Part shown: piece by piece, positions 6,214-14,500 of the stretch
How the letters are laid out: the number at the start of each line of letters is the position of its first letter
How positions within the stretch are numbered: position 1 is the first letter of the stretch
Virus record (IMG/VR): IMGVR_UViG_3300030503_000352
Coordinates: 1 to 28,126 of that record
Direction: 5' to 3' (one strand)
DNA length: 28,126 bases
Source of the DNA: a virus
The notes under the pieces: model-generated
Seen by the model: the letters and a program-made list of their open reading frames with translations, nothing else
Told to the model about the DNA's origin: nothing
The model's database searches: none
Translations under genes and position numbers: made by a program

Positions 6214-8426
6214 TCCCATTTCCCGTATCGCGGTCCGCGCCATCCGCCCTTCGCCCGGACCGGCCAGCCGCGGGCGTACGCGGGCAAATCGTTAAGGCAC
6301 TCCTCGAGCCCCGCGACGCTCTTGTTACCGAGCGGAGCCGTGTCGCACAGCCGGACCTCCGCGGAGGCTTCATCGTATGTCTGCATTACAATCGGGTACC
6401 CGGCGCGGTCTGCATTTAGCATTCCGTGCTGCATGATGTCGCGCGCCACGCCACCAACCGCGTTCTGCGTGAGCACCCCGCCGTAAAGGTCCATTCGTAT
6501 CCACGCGGGCGGTCCTTTATCGGGGTTCGTGTTCCAGCCCATATAGGATAGGGCTTCCTCCCACGGGCTTGCATACGGGCGCGTGGACGCCATCAGCCGC
6601 GGCGCGTGGTACTGGATATCTCGCCCGCTCGGCAGGCGCATATACAGGCAGTCGTTCGCCACGCAGAAGCCAATTAGACCGACGTGGTGCCACGTGCCAG
6701 GGTACATCACGGCTTTAATGGCGGCGCCTTCAAGCCCGTATAGCTCTTGCCGCTCGCCGGGTCGGAACTTGTCGCGTGTCTGTCCGCCCCAAAATTCAAC
6801 GATGCGCGGCACGCTGTCCCGGTATGCGAGAATCGCCGCCTTAATCGCTGCATCGTCCTGATAGTACTCATCGGCGCCGAACTTTTTCCAACCGCCGATC
6901 CACGAGGCGTACCCCCCGGACAACACGGCAAGCTTGCCTTGCTGGCGCAGCGGATGGTGCTTGCCTGTCTCGCGCTTATGGCGCACGAACTCCTCAAACG
7001 GGACGCCGGTCATGCGCGATATCTGTTCCTCGTACAGCATCCCGTGACCGTTGAATACGTCGAGTATCCATTGTTCGCCCGCGAGCGCTGCGAGCACGAC
7101 ACCCTCAATTGCGGAGTAGTCGGACGATATCAGCGTGTGCCCCGGCGCCGCCACGAACAGCGAGCGCAGGCAATTGTTCACGACATCGAGCGGACCGAGG
7201 CTCGGGTACGCTGCCTGCACGGCATCGAGCGAACGTGTCGCAATGACCGCGAGCGCCGCCTCGACCTCCTCGAGCGTATGCCACTCGCCCTTGTATAGAT
7301 TCGCCGGCTGCGGACCGTACCCGCCCGTCCGCCCGTGGTGGGTGGCATGCATCTGGTACATCCCGTGAACGCGCCCGTCTTTCGCCGCCATCGCGTCCAG
7401 GGCATACAGTTTCTTGACGCTTGCGCTGCCGAGCATCTGCCGTAGTTGCAGGGCACGTAAAGACGGGTCGACCATGAAAGCTCGCCCTGCAATCTCGGCT
7501 GCGAGTCTAGCCGCTGTTTCGAGGCGTTTAATCTCGCCATCGATAGATTTCTCGGTCATGTCCGGCATATGCACGCCGCGCCCGGCGAGCCAGCCTTGTA
7601 GCTGCTTAAGCTCGGTCGGCTCGATACCGCCCGTCAGCGCGCGGAACTCGGGGCCGAATTTGTCGTACGCCTGCTCGACAATCGCAATGCAGTTCTCAAC
7701 GCCGGCAAGGTCGACAGCATGCCCGCGGTCGTTTATTTCCTGGTCGAGAAACCATAGCTCTTGCTCGGGCGGGGAGAGGTCGCACACGCGGGACGAGACT
7801 TGATGCTCGGTCACGAGGTCGCCTAAGTTGTACGCTTTGTACTTCGCCCATTCGGCGGGCTCCTCGTGGGGGAGTGTGATTGTGCGCGGGTCTTTCTTCG
7901 TGGGATTGCGCGGAATCGAGAACATTTTCATGAGCCGCGAGCCGTCGGCGTCCTTCTTCGTAGGTACGTCGAGCACCTCTCCCAATGGACCGAGAGAGCC
8001 CGGGAAGCCGGCGGCTCGCGCTTTCACAGCCGAGCAGCGCTGTTGGCGGATGGACAGCGGCGGGAAGCCGAGTACCGGCACCGCCCATTCATTCCAGCTC
8101 ACGCGCTCAAATTCGGCATTGTGGGACTCAAGTATGCCGCCCGCCGCGACGTAGGCGAGCAGCGGCGCCACGCAATCGAGGGGTTGCCCGTACTCCCATT
8201 GTATCGCCGTTATCCCGCCGAACTGCGGCGTAAGGTCGTACCCGAGAAGGACGATTCTAAATGTCGGGTGTTGCACGTACGGCCACACGCCGACAGCGGG
8301 CAGCCCACGTTTCTGCGAGGAGAAGCCGGGTAGGGAAGTCCATTTCCCTGCGTCGTGGTCCCATGCGAACCCGGCAGCCGATAGCGTCTCGAGGTCGAGA
8401 ACAGGTAACGTCAGAATGGTATGCAA
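6210..8426 (-). CDS. Family A DNA polymerase with 3'-5' exonuclease domain, 738 aa
   Basis: Replicative phage polymerase. The N-terminal proofreading domain shows exo I D11-L-E13, exo II in ESHNAEFERVSW and exo III YNLGDLVTE with D203. The polymerase domain has motif A SSDYSAIEG (D436, E441), motif B RQQGKLAVLSGGY (K498, Y506) and motif C as QTYDE (D685, E686), where the usual His before Asp-Glu is Tyr. There is no 5'-3' exonuclease domain. The only in-frame start near the exonuclease motif is TTG at 8426, with AGAGGA almost touching it, so initiation is probably weak or coupled to upstream translation. The gene ends the leftward replication operon, and its stop overlaps that of the spanin gene. 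Confidence 0.93.
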   Translation of the reverse strand: MHTILTLPVLDLETLSAAGFAWDHDAGKWTSLPGFSSQKRGLPAVGVWPYVQHPTFRIVLLGYDLTPQFGGITAIQWEYGQPLDCVAPLLAYVAAGGILESHNAEFERVSWNEWAVPVLGFPPLSIRQQRCSAVKARAAGFPGSLGPLGEVLDVPTKKDADGSRLMKMFSIPRNPTKKDPRTITLPHEEPAEWAKYKAYNLGDLVTEHQVSSRVCDLSPPEQELWFLDQEINDRGHAVDLAGVENCIAIVEQAYDKFGPEFRALTGGIEPTELKQLQGWLAGRGVHMPDMTEKSIDGEIKRLETAARLAAEIAGRAFMVDPSLRALQLRQMLGSASVKKLYALDAMAAKDGRVHGMYQMHATHHGRTGGYGPQPANLYKGEWHTLEEVEAALAVIATRSLDAVQAAYPSLGPLDVVNNCLRSLFVAAPGHTLISSDYSAIEGVVLAALAGEQWILDVFNGHGMLYEEQISRMTGVPFEEFVRHKRETGKHHPLRQQGKLAVLSGGYASWIGGWKKFGADEYYQDDAAIKAAILAYRDSVPRIVEFWGGQTRDKFRPGERQELYGLEGAAIKAVMYPGTWHHVGLIGFCVANDCLYMRLPSGRDIQYHAPRLMASTRPYASPWEEALSYMGWNTNPDKGPPAWIRMDLYGGVLTQNAVGGVARDIMQHGMLNADRAGYPIVMQTYDEASAEVRLCDTAPLGNKSVAGLEECLNDLPAYARGWPVRAKGGWRGPRYGKWD

Positions 8427-8484
8427 TCCTCTGTGCAGTCAGGCCACTGCCATATGGCGGCTGGTTTCCCTGCCTGCGTAAACC

Positions 8485-8508
8485 CCGCGCGGGTTCCGTA
8501 CCGCGCGG
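8485..8508 (-). other. Perfect 8-bp hairpin between ssDNA-binding protein and polymerase genes
   Basis: CCGCGCGG, 8 bases, then CCGCGCGG again. Because the arm is its own reverse complement, this forms a perfect 8-bp stem with an 8-nt loop in either strand's RNA. No T-run follows on the leftward strand, so it is not a standard terminator. It lies in the 111-base gap before the TTG-started polymerase and could stabilise or process the mRNA, or tune polymerase expression. Confidence 0.5.
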
Positions 8509-8537
8509 TGCCCCGCGACGCATTGCCGGTCGTCCAG

Positions 8538-9467
8538 TCAGCCTAGATACCCGTCCGACCGTAGCTGCTCGAGCGTCCAACCCGCCTTGATATACTCATC
8601 ATACGCGACACCCTTGTGCGGCGGGCGTCCGACGGGTGCCGGCGGGGCGGCAGGGGCGGCAGCCGGGGGAGGCGGCGCGGCGGCGAGCGGCGGTAGCCCG
8701 GCGGCTGCCAGTCCCGGGGCGACAGCCACGGGGGCAGGCGCAGCGGCAGGGGGCGGTAGCTGCCCCGTAGACGGCGCAGGAGCGGCGGGGGCGGCAGGCG
8801 GTGCAAAACCACCGACCGGCGCCGCGGACGCGCCAGCGGGCACGGCGCCGCCGAATTTGCCCGCTACATCGATGCCCGCCGAAACAATCTTCGTGCCGTA
8901 CCCTTTCAAGCCCACTGCATTGTGGTTTATGTAAATGCCGGGGCTCTTGCCGGTATTGCCCGCCATCGAGCCGAGTACCTGGATATAGTCGCCTGGCAGC
9001 ACGGCACCCTTCGCCTCGAGTAGCGGCGGGTTCTCGGCGTTCGCTATCGCGTCGTACACTTTGGGGGCGAACGAGGAGGAGAATTTAATCACCCAACAGC
9101 CCTTGAAGCCCTCGCGGTCGCACGGGCGAGTCTTGCTCTTGCTTTTCGTGGATACGACGGTTGAATCGCCGTCGACAATCTTCCACGAGAAATCGGGAGC
9201 CATCGCCGCCGACCTGTCGCCGCCCGGGAACGCGGCGTGTGCGGTCGCCCACGCAAGCTGACCCCACCCCGGCTCGTTGGCGAAGTGCGCTTGCGTCTTC
9301 GGGACGGCAACGCCGAACTCGTACCGTTGCGTCGGCTTACCCGTATCCGGTCCGCTCTTGACGGTCATGGGGTTGCCGTCAAAATCCTTCGTCTGCGGCT
9401 CGTATAGCGAGCCCCACACGAACCGCCCAACCGGGCTTGTGAAATCGTTTCTCTGTGCTGTCGTCAT
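8538..9467 (-). CDS. Single-stranded DNA-binding protein, Enc34/DUF2815 family, 309 aa
   Basis: Residues 1 to about 190 match the DUF2815 family, shown for phage Enc34 to be an OB-fold ssDNA-binding protein. Matching segments are the opening SPVGRFVWGSLYEPQTKDFDG, the central KFSSSFAPKVYDA and the closing YIQVLGSMAGNTGKSPGIY. It is followed by about 90 residues of Pro/Ala/Gly linker and a short conserved end (YDEYIKAGWTLEQLRSDGYL). ATG 9467 has GAGGAG about nine bases upstream. The family is usually near 200 residues, so the low-complexity linker is an extension. It lies beside the polymerase, which fits a role in protecting ssDNA at the replication fork. Confidence 0.88.
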   Translation of the reverse strand: MTTAQRNDFTSPVGRFVWGSLYEPQTKDFDGNPMTVKSGPDTGKPTQRYEFGVAVPKTQAHFANEPGWGQLAWATAHAAFPGGDRSAAMAPDFSWKIVDGDSTVVSTKSKSKTRPCDREGFKGCWVIKFSSSFAPKVYDAIANAENPPLLEAKGAVLPGDYIQVLGSMAGNTGKSPGIYINHNAVGLKGYGTKIVSAGIDVAGKFGGAVPAGASAAPVGGFAPPAAPAAPAPSTGQLPPPAAAPAPVAVAPGLAAAGLPPLAAAPPPPAAAPAAPPAPVGRPPHKGVAYDEYIKAGWTLEQLRSDGYLG

Positions 9468-9593
9468 TTACAAGACTCCTCGATTGGTGAAAATAGGAGG
9501 AAGGGGGCGGGCAACTCTCCCGCGTTAATTTGATCGCTATTCACTGGGCGTTGCCACGTGACCGGCCAGCTATTCGCTACCCCTCCCAAAAAC

Positions 9594-9953
9594 TTATATC
9601 GCCGTCACGCTGTCGGCAGGCACGGGGTCGATATTGCCCGCCGTGGCGTTGCTCTCCGTGCCGTCGGGCGCGTCGGGCGGCGGTGCGGCCGGTGCAGCCT
9701 CTTTGCCCGGGTTCTCGTCGTCGGCCGGCGCGTGCGTGGTAGCGGGCGCCGTGCCGAATTTCAGCACCGACTGAACCGCCCAAAACGATGCCTCCTCGAT
9801 TTTGCAATGCGCCTGGCGCAACGCCTCAGTAAGCCCCGGTTCGCCCGTTGTCGGGTTAATCGGCTGCAACGTTTCCAAGTATGCGTGAATCGGATTGAAA
9901 ACTGACGCAACCTCGGCTGCTTTTATTTGCCGCTGTGGGCTGATGGGCTTCAT
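9594..9953 (-). CDS. Small protein with possible Acb2/Tad1-type hairpin domain, 119 aa
   Basis: ATG 9953 overlaps the stop of the upstream nuclease gene (ATGA). Residues 10-67 look like two helices: VASVFNPIHAYLETLQP, a turn NPTTGEPG, then EALRQAHCKIEEASFWAVQS. The second helix resembles the A-x-x-K-x-E-E-A-x-x-W-A signature I remember from the Acb2/Tad1 hairpin family, whose characterised members sequester cyclic nucleotide signals of CBASS and Thoeris defence. The last 50 residues are acidic, Pro/Ala-rich and probably disordered. The match is from memory of a short pattern. It may instead be an uncharacterised replication accessory protein, given its place between the DUF2800 nuclease and the ssDNA-binding protein. 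Confidence 0.4.
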   Translation of the reverse strand: MKPISPQRQIKAAEVASVFNPIHAYLETLQPINPTTGEPGLTEALRQAHCKIEEASFWAVQSVLKFGTAPATTHAPADDENPGKEAAPAAPPPDAPDGTESNATAGNIDPVPADSVTAI

Positions 9954-11068
9954 GCGAATTTACTCCGTACTGATTTGTTGGTGTGAGGCGTCAACTTAAA
10001 GGCGCCGTTCGGTCGGGCAGCATATTGGTCGATGACCTTGGCGTCAAGCAATTTGCGGTCCTTCGCTTGCGTCGGCGTAATGAGCTCGGGCGGTTTGAGA
10101 AGCGACTTACCGAGCATACGCGCCGTACCCTCGACAACCTCGAGCGGCTGCGTCCACGCGAGGCGGCCGGCACTCTGCTCGAGCGCCCAACCCGGAACGT
10201 TTTTACCCGTGCGAATCATCGACTCGGCTACGGCGGCGAGTCCGGTTTCGCGTGCTTCCAGGCGTTTCACGAACTCACGCACTAGGGAGAGCTCGCGCCC
10301 TACCTGTTCGGGCGTCGCCACCATCGGGTCCGCCCGCCCGGCGAAGTCTATCGCGTGGTAAAACGCCTTGTCGTACGCCGGGCAGTGCGTGCGCGCCGGG
10401 CAGTGCGTGCAGTGCGGGCCGGTTTTGAGCGGCGGCTCAGCACTGTCGGCTTGCCTAATCGCCTCACGCATGCGTTCTGTATAATGCAAGAGCCCGGCGG
10501 TTCGTATCGTCCACGTGCGAATCGGCGACGCCGAATAGAAGCGCGGCTGTACGACGGTCATTTCGACGGTAATGCCTGGTCGGTCAACCCATGAGCCCTC
10601 GGGGAATAGTTCGTCGAGTGCGCCAATGGCGTACGCGAGCAACTGCCAATTCTCGAATTCATCGACGTACTCAAACCCGAATTTATAATCGGCGAGCCGC
10701 AGCGTGAGGGTGTCCGGGCTCCATTGCCGCGCGTCGGGCGTGCCCCAACAATCGGTCGGGTGCAGTCGACGGATTTGCACGGGTGTCTCGATATGCGCCG
10801 GGAAGCCCTCGAGCGCCTCGACCCATCGCGCCGCGCCGTCGAGCATGTCTTGAGTTATCTCGACGCCATTGGATGCGATGTTCCGCCCGGCAGGCGTCCA
10901 CCCGTGGCAGGACGCAGCCAACGCGGCTATCTCGTGTCCCGCCTCGCCCTCTTTCGACGCCTCGGTTTCGGGCTCGGGCGGCAAGAGGCTGGATTGCCTC
11001 AGCCACCCTGGGCAGTTCACGGTTAAATACATCGAGGACGGCGCGAACCGCGCGTGACTGCCGCTCAC
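9950..11068 (-). CDS. DUF2800 family PD-(D/E)XK nuclease, 372 aa
   Basis: RecB/AddB-like nuclease of the DUF2800 family, common in phage replication modules. Active-site residues visible are E46 (GEAGHE), D112 (GTPDA), D127 with K129 (LADYKFG) and Q142 (NWQLLAYA). C19 together with C220, C223 and C229 (CTHCPARTHC) forms the four-Cys arrangement of an iron-sulphur-type nuclease core. It probably processes recombination or replication intermediates. GTG 11068 overlaps the upstream stop (GTGA), and its own stop overlaps the next start, so three genes are translationally linked. No independent ribosome-binding site is obvious. Confidence 0.87.
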   Translation of the reverse strand: MSGSHARFAPSSMYLTVNCPGWLRQSSLLPPEPETEASKEGEAGHEIAALAASCHGWTPAGRNIASNGVEITQDMLDGAARWVEALEGFPAHIETPVQIRRLHPTDCWGTPDARQWSPDTLTLRLADYKFGFEYVDEFENWQLLAYAIGALDELFPEGSWVDRPGITVEMTVVQPRFYSASPIRTWTIRTAGLLHYTERMREAIRQADSAEPPLKTGPHCTHCPARTHCPAYDKAFYHAIDFAGRADPMVATPEQVGRELSLVREFVKRLEARETGLAAVAESMIRTGKNVPGWALEQSAGRLAWTQPLEVVEGTARMLGKSLLKPPELITPTQAKDRKLLDAKVIDQYAARPNGAFKLTPHTNKSVRSKFA

Positions 11069-11961
11069 GTTGCTAGCACCCGGTCGATTGCCGCGTTGAC
11101 CGTCTCAATCATCGTAGGCTTGTCGATGAGCGCGGCGAAGTCCTGCACGCCGAGCCCGACCGCTGCCATCGCTGCAGCGGTCTGATCGTCGGTGAGTTTC
11201 TTCGCATTAGTGGCGGTCACAATCTTTTGCATGAGCCCGCGGAAATCAATCGCCGACGGCACGACCGCAGCCGGGGCAGCAATTCCAGCCGTAGGGGCGG
11301 GCCGGGGCGGGGCGGTTGGCGCAGTAGCGGCAGCCGTCGGGGCGGGAGTCGCTGCCGGCGGCGTCGACGCTAAAGGGGCGGGCGACCCCGCCGCGGGCAC
11401 GAAACCGTGCTCAGCTTCGACCGCTGCTACGGTTTCCTTTTCAACGCCGCGCTTGTACTTCCATTGACCGCCGATGGTTTTCGCGCGGTTCGCCGCGTGA
11501 ATGCGACCATCCCACGGCAGACGGCGCGCGTCTAACTCTGCCACCACTGCCGGGCCAGGCGGGGCAGGCGTCGCAGGCGGCACGCTAGACACGGGCACGC
11601 TGTATGGAACGGGGGGCGGCGGGGGCGGGGCGAGGGGAAGCGACACCGCAGTCGTGAGGGACGTCACGTTGCCTGCGTCGTCGGTTTCTACGTCGAGGTC
11701 TGGCGCGCCGCCGTCGTTCTGGTCGAACTCAGGGGGCAGCACGATTGGAGCCCGGGATGGCGGCGGGGGCGGCGGGGCGGCGACGGGGCTCGGCTCGCTG
11801 CTAACCTCGCCCAGATTGTCAATGATTCTTTGTAGGTCGCTCGTGTCGACGCTAACCTTAACGGTCTGCTCGGCGTCAACGACGCCGGCCATGCGCAAGA
11901 GCGACTGCGCGACCTCTTGCAAGTCATCTTTCGTGGTGTCAATAACGAGGGTAATATGCAC
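11065..11961 (-). CDS. Low-complexity phage protein with conserved island, first gene of leftward replication operon, 298 aa
   Basis: GTG 11961 with GGAG about eight bases upstream. The N-terminal 55 residues are a compact alpha/beta unit (HITLVIDTTKDDLQEVAQSL). Two long Pro/Ala/Thr-rich stretches flank a conserved island at about 147-175 (LPWDGRIHAANRAKTIGGQW). I recognise that island from many phage proteins of unknown function that sit beside DUF2800 and DUF2815 genes. The C-terminal 70 residues form a helical domain (LMQKIVTATNAKKLTDDQT). It is probably a modular replication or recombination accessory protein. No enzymatic motif is visible. Confidence 0.65.
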   Translation of the reverse strand: MHITLVIDTTKDDLQEVAQSLLRMAGVVDAEQTVKVSVDTSDLQRIIDNLGEVSSEPSPVAAPPPPPPSRAPIVLPPEFDQNDGGAPDLDVETDDAGNVTSLTTAVSLPLAPPPPPPVPYSVPVSSVPPATPAPPGPAVVAELDARRLPWDGRIHAANRAKTIGGQWKYKRGVEKETVAAVEAEHGFVPAAGSPAPLASTPPAATPAPTAAATAPTAPPRPAPTAGIAAPAAVVPSAIDFRGLMQKIVTATNAKKLTDDQTAAAMAAVGLGVQDFAALIDKPTMIETVNAAIDRVLAT

Positions 11962-12028
11962 GTGCGGACTCCATTAGCGTGGTGGCGAGAGGTTGACACA
12001 GCCGTCAGAGTCCGTCAAGTTACGCGCC

Positions 12029-13744
12029 ATGCTTAGAGACTTCCAACTATCGCTTAAACAGCGCGTCTATGCCGCGTGGGGGCGAGGCGCCCGCAACGTG
12101 ATGGTTGTCACAGCCACGGGGGGCGGCAAGACCGTCTTATTCTGTAACATCGTCGCCGAACTCGACCGTCCCACCATTATCAACAGCCACCGGCAAGAGC
12201 TCGTCGGGCAAGCCGCGCTAGCCCTAAACCGCGAGCAGGTACCCCACGGCATCATTGCCCCTAAAGCCATCCAGCGCCAGATAGTCACGCTCGAGCAAGA
12301 GACGCACGGGCGCAGTTTCTACAGTCCCGCTGCGCATACCCGCGTGGCGGGCGTAGATACGCTCGTCGGGCACAATGCAAATGACCCATGGCTGCGGCAG
12401 GTCGAAATCGTCGTGCAGGATGAAGGGCACCATGTCTTGCGCGAGAATAAATGGGGGCAGGCACAAGCGATGTTTCCGAACGCGCGCGGGCTGCTCGTCA
12501 CTGCACACTGTATCCGCGCCGACGGCAAGGGGCTCGGGCGGCAAGCCGACGGGCTCGTGGACGAGCTAATCGTAGGTCCGTGCGGGCGCGAGCTCATCTC
12601 GCGGGGATTTCTCTGCGACTATCGGCTGATCGCGCCGCCGTCCGACATTCACGTTGAGGATATCGAGATAGGCGCCGCGGGAGAGTACAACTACAAGCAG
12701 GTGCGGGCTGCGGTCCACTCGTCCAAGACTATCGTTGGTGACGTGGTAGCGCATTACCTCAAATTCGCCGTCGGCAAGCTCGGTATCACGTTCGCTGTCG
12801 ACATCGAGGCTGCCACGGAAATCGCGGCGAAGTACCGGGCGAGCGGCGTAGTAGCCGAGGTTATCACGGCGAAAACACCGCTCGCCGTTCGCAGCAATCT
12901 CATGCGCCAGTTTCGTGCGCGGCAGATTTTGCAGCTTGTCAGCGTCGACGTACTCGGCGAAGGCGTGGACGTGCCCGCCGTCGAGGTCGTCAGCATGGCG
13001 CGTCCGACCGCATCGTTTCAGCTATACGGGCAACAGTTCGGACGGGCGTTGCGGCTCATGCTGACCGACGAACAGAACCGCACCTGGAACGAACGCACCG
13101 ACGGGCAGCGACTCGCCGAGATTGCCGCGAGTGTGAAACCGAAAGCCATCATAATCGACCACGTACAAAACTATGTACGGCACGGGCTGCCCGACGTCGA
13201 GCGCGAGTACAGCTTGAACCGCGCCGAACGCCGCAGCCGCAAGAAACCGTCGGACGAAATCCCGATGCGCTATTGCGTCAATCCCGAGTGCTACGCGGCG
13301 TACGAGGCGGCACTGTCAGCCTGCCCCGAGTGCGGCGCCCCGAAACCCCCGCCCATGCGCCGCTCGACCGCCGAAGAGGTCGACGGCGACTGCATGGAAC
13401 TCGACCCCGAATTGCTCGCCGAGATGCGCAAAGAGCAGGCGCGCATTGATGGTCCCGCCAAGATACCGCCCGGCGCCGACCGGGTAATGATGCTGTCAAT
13501 TCATAAACGGCACAATGAGCGCTTCGACTCGCAGCAAGAAATGCGCCGCGCGCTCGGGCTGTGGATGAGCCATCAGCTATCGCTCGGGCGCGACGCCGCG
13601 GAGGCCCGCCGCCGGTTTTTCTACAAGTTCGGCATTGATACCGTCCACGCGGGTCTGCTCGGCACGCGAGAGGCGGACGACTTGCGTGATAGGATTGCCG
13701 CCGCGAATACGGAGAGCGGTATCGTTGAAGCGAGTAACCCGTAA
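12029..13744 (+). CDS. SF2 DEAD/DEAH-type helicase with C-terminal zinc ribbon, 571 aa
   Basis: ATP-dependent DNA helicase of the phage UvsW/RecQ-like SF2 group. Walker A is TATGGGKT (K34) and motif II is DEGHH (131-135). Motif III reads VTAHCIRADGKGLGR where relatives usually have VTATP, and motif VI is QQFGRALR. A four-Cys zinc ribbon follows at C416, C421, C432 and C435. ATG 12029 places the protein at the usual family start (MLRDFQLSLKQRVYAAW). A TTG at 11993 would add 12 residues but overlaps a TTGACA sequence. It begins the rightward replication genes, divergent from 11961 with only 67 bases between, so both promoters must be compact or overlap coding sequence. Confidence 0.88.
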   Translation: MLRDFQLSLKQRVYAAWGRGARNVMVVTATGGGKTVLFCNIVAELDRPTIINSHRQELVGQAALALNREQVPHGIIAPKAIQRQIVTLEQETHGRSFYSPAAHTRVAGVDTLVGHNANDPWLRQVEIVVQDEGHHVLRENKWGQAQAMFPNARGLLVTAHCIRADGKGLGRQADGLVDELIVGPCGRELISRGFLCDYRLIAPPSDIHVEDIEIGAAGEYNYKQVRAAVHSSKTIVGDVVAHYLKFAVGKLGITFAVDIEAATEIAAKYRASGVVAEVITAKTPLAVRSNLMRQFRARQILQLVSVDVLGEGVDVPAVEVVSMARPTASFQLYGQQFGRALRLMLTDEQNRTWNERTDGQRLAEIAASVKPKAIIIDHVQNYVRHGLPDVEREYSLNRAERRSRKKPSDEIPMRYCVNPECYAAYEAALSACPECGAPKPPPMRRSTAEEVDGDCMELDPELLAEMRKEQARIDGPAKIPPGADRVMMLSIHKRHNERFDSQQEMRRALGLWMSHQLSLGRDAAEARRRFFYKFGIDTVHAGLLGTREADDLRDRIAAANTESGIVEASNP

Positions 13745-13745
13745 A

Positions 13746-13874
13746 ATGATAAACCGCAAGCGAATGTGCCGCTGTGATGGGTTTTGGTTTCCGCACCGCG
13801 CGGGCTCGCGCAGCGACCGATTCCCGCCGGGCTGTACGGCGCCTCTCAAATCTGCTAGGGGGAAACGGAAATGA
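13746..13874 (+). CDS. Very small Cys/His-rich protein, 42 aa
   Basis: ATG 13746 lies one base after the helicase stop, and its TGA overlaps the next ATG (ATGA). The product opens MINRKRMCRCDGFWFPHRAG and is strongly basic. A Cys pair followed by W-F-P-H-R matches a tiny phage protein type that I recall beside VRR-NUC genes, possibly a zinc-binding unit (C8, C10, H17, C29). The ribosome-binding site is weak. Function unknown. The tight fit between two solid genes supports it being real. Confidence 0.6.
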   Translation: MINRKRMCRCDGFWFPHRAGSRSDRFPPGCTAPLKSARGKRK

Positions 13875-14236
13875 GTAGCGAGAGTAACGTACAGAGCCGT
13901 GTTCGCCTAGAAGCACAGTCCCGCGGCTGGCGGCTGTGGCGCAACAACCGGGGCGCCGGGCAAATGGCGAGCGGCAACCACGTGAGATACGGACTCGCGA
14001 ATGACTCCAAGCAACTCGGCGACGTGCTCAAATCGGGCGACCTCATCGGCTGGCGCCCCGTGGTCATTACCCCGGATATGGTCGGGAAGTGTCTAGCTCA
14101 GTTTGTGTCGGTCGAGTGTAAAGGGACCGACAGTCGCACCGACCGCGGCCGGCTCGAGGCTCAACAGCATTGGGCGGACCTCGTGAATAGGGAAGGCGGT
14201 TATGCGGTATTTGTGTCCGAGCCCGAAAAACTATAG
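13871..14236 (+). CDS. VRR-NUC domain nuclease, 121 aa
   Basis: Stand-alone VRR-NUC nuclease of the PD-(D/E)XK superfamily, the fold of FAN1. Such phage enzymes are thought to resolve or cut structured DNA such as Holliday junctions or flaps. Visible features are RLWRNNRGAG and VRYGL near the start, catalytic D57 in SGDLIGW, E82 and K84 in FVSVECKGTD, then a Gln-rich helix with Q98/Q99-H-W and GGYAVFV. Full family length. ATG 13871 has GGGGGAAACGG upstream and overlaps the previous stop. It sits with helicase and primase, which fits a replication or recombination role. Confidence 0.9.
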   Translation: MSSESNVQSRVRLEAQSRGWRLWRNNRGAGQMASGNHVRYGLANDSKQLGDVLKSGDLIGWRPVVITPDMVGKCLAQFVSVECKGTDSRTDRGRLEAQQHWADLVNREGGYAVFVSEPEKL

Positions 14237-14266
14237 GCTAACGCGCGCATCAAGGAGTTTCTACAA

Positions 14267-14500
14267 ATGAACAACCCCTATACCTTCACGCGGGCAAAGA
14301 TACTGCGCGCGGCGCGGACCCTCGCACGCCGGCACGGCATTGACCGCGTGCTCAAACGCCACGTGGCAGAGCATCTCGGCTGCGCGACCGGCACCATTAA
14401 CACGCATTTCGGCACCATGCAAGCACTGCGTGACGCCGTGGTCGACGATACCGATATAAACGATACAAGCATCTTTACTGGTCGCGCGCGCCGCAAGTGA
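14267..14500 (+). CDS. TetR-type helix-turn-helix domain protein, 77 aa
   Basis: ATG 14267 has AAGGAG upstream. Residues 10-57 match the TetR N-terminal DNA-binding domain: ILRAARTLARRHGIDRV, the recognition region VAEHLGCATGTINTHFGTMQ and ALRDAVV. The protein ends about 20 residues later with a polar, basic tail, so the ligand-binding and dimerisation domain of normal TetR regulators is absent. It could be a stripped repressor of the replication genes or act through another dimerisation route. Its stop overlaps the GTG of the primase gene (GTGA), so the two are probably co-regulated. Confidence 0.75.
   Translation: MNNPYTFTRAKILRAARTLARRHGIDRVLKRHVAEHLGCATGTINTHFGTMQALRDAVVDDTDINDTSIFTGRARRK

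Noticed and set aside
9506-9523. GCGGG...CCCGC hairpin upstream of the ssDNA-binding protein gene
   Set aside because: Only five base pairs, no T-run, and expected by chance in GC-rich DNA.
11993-12022. TTGACA as the -35 of a helicase promoter
   Set aside because: No acceptable -10 lies 16-18 bases downstream (CAAGTT/AAGTTA), and the site is only about 30 bases from ATG 12029. A minus-strand TTGACG nearby also lacks a -10.
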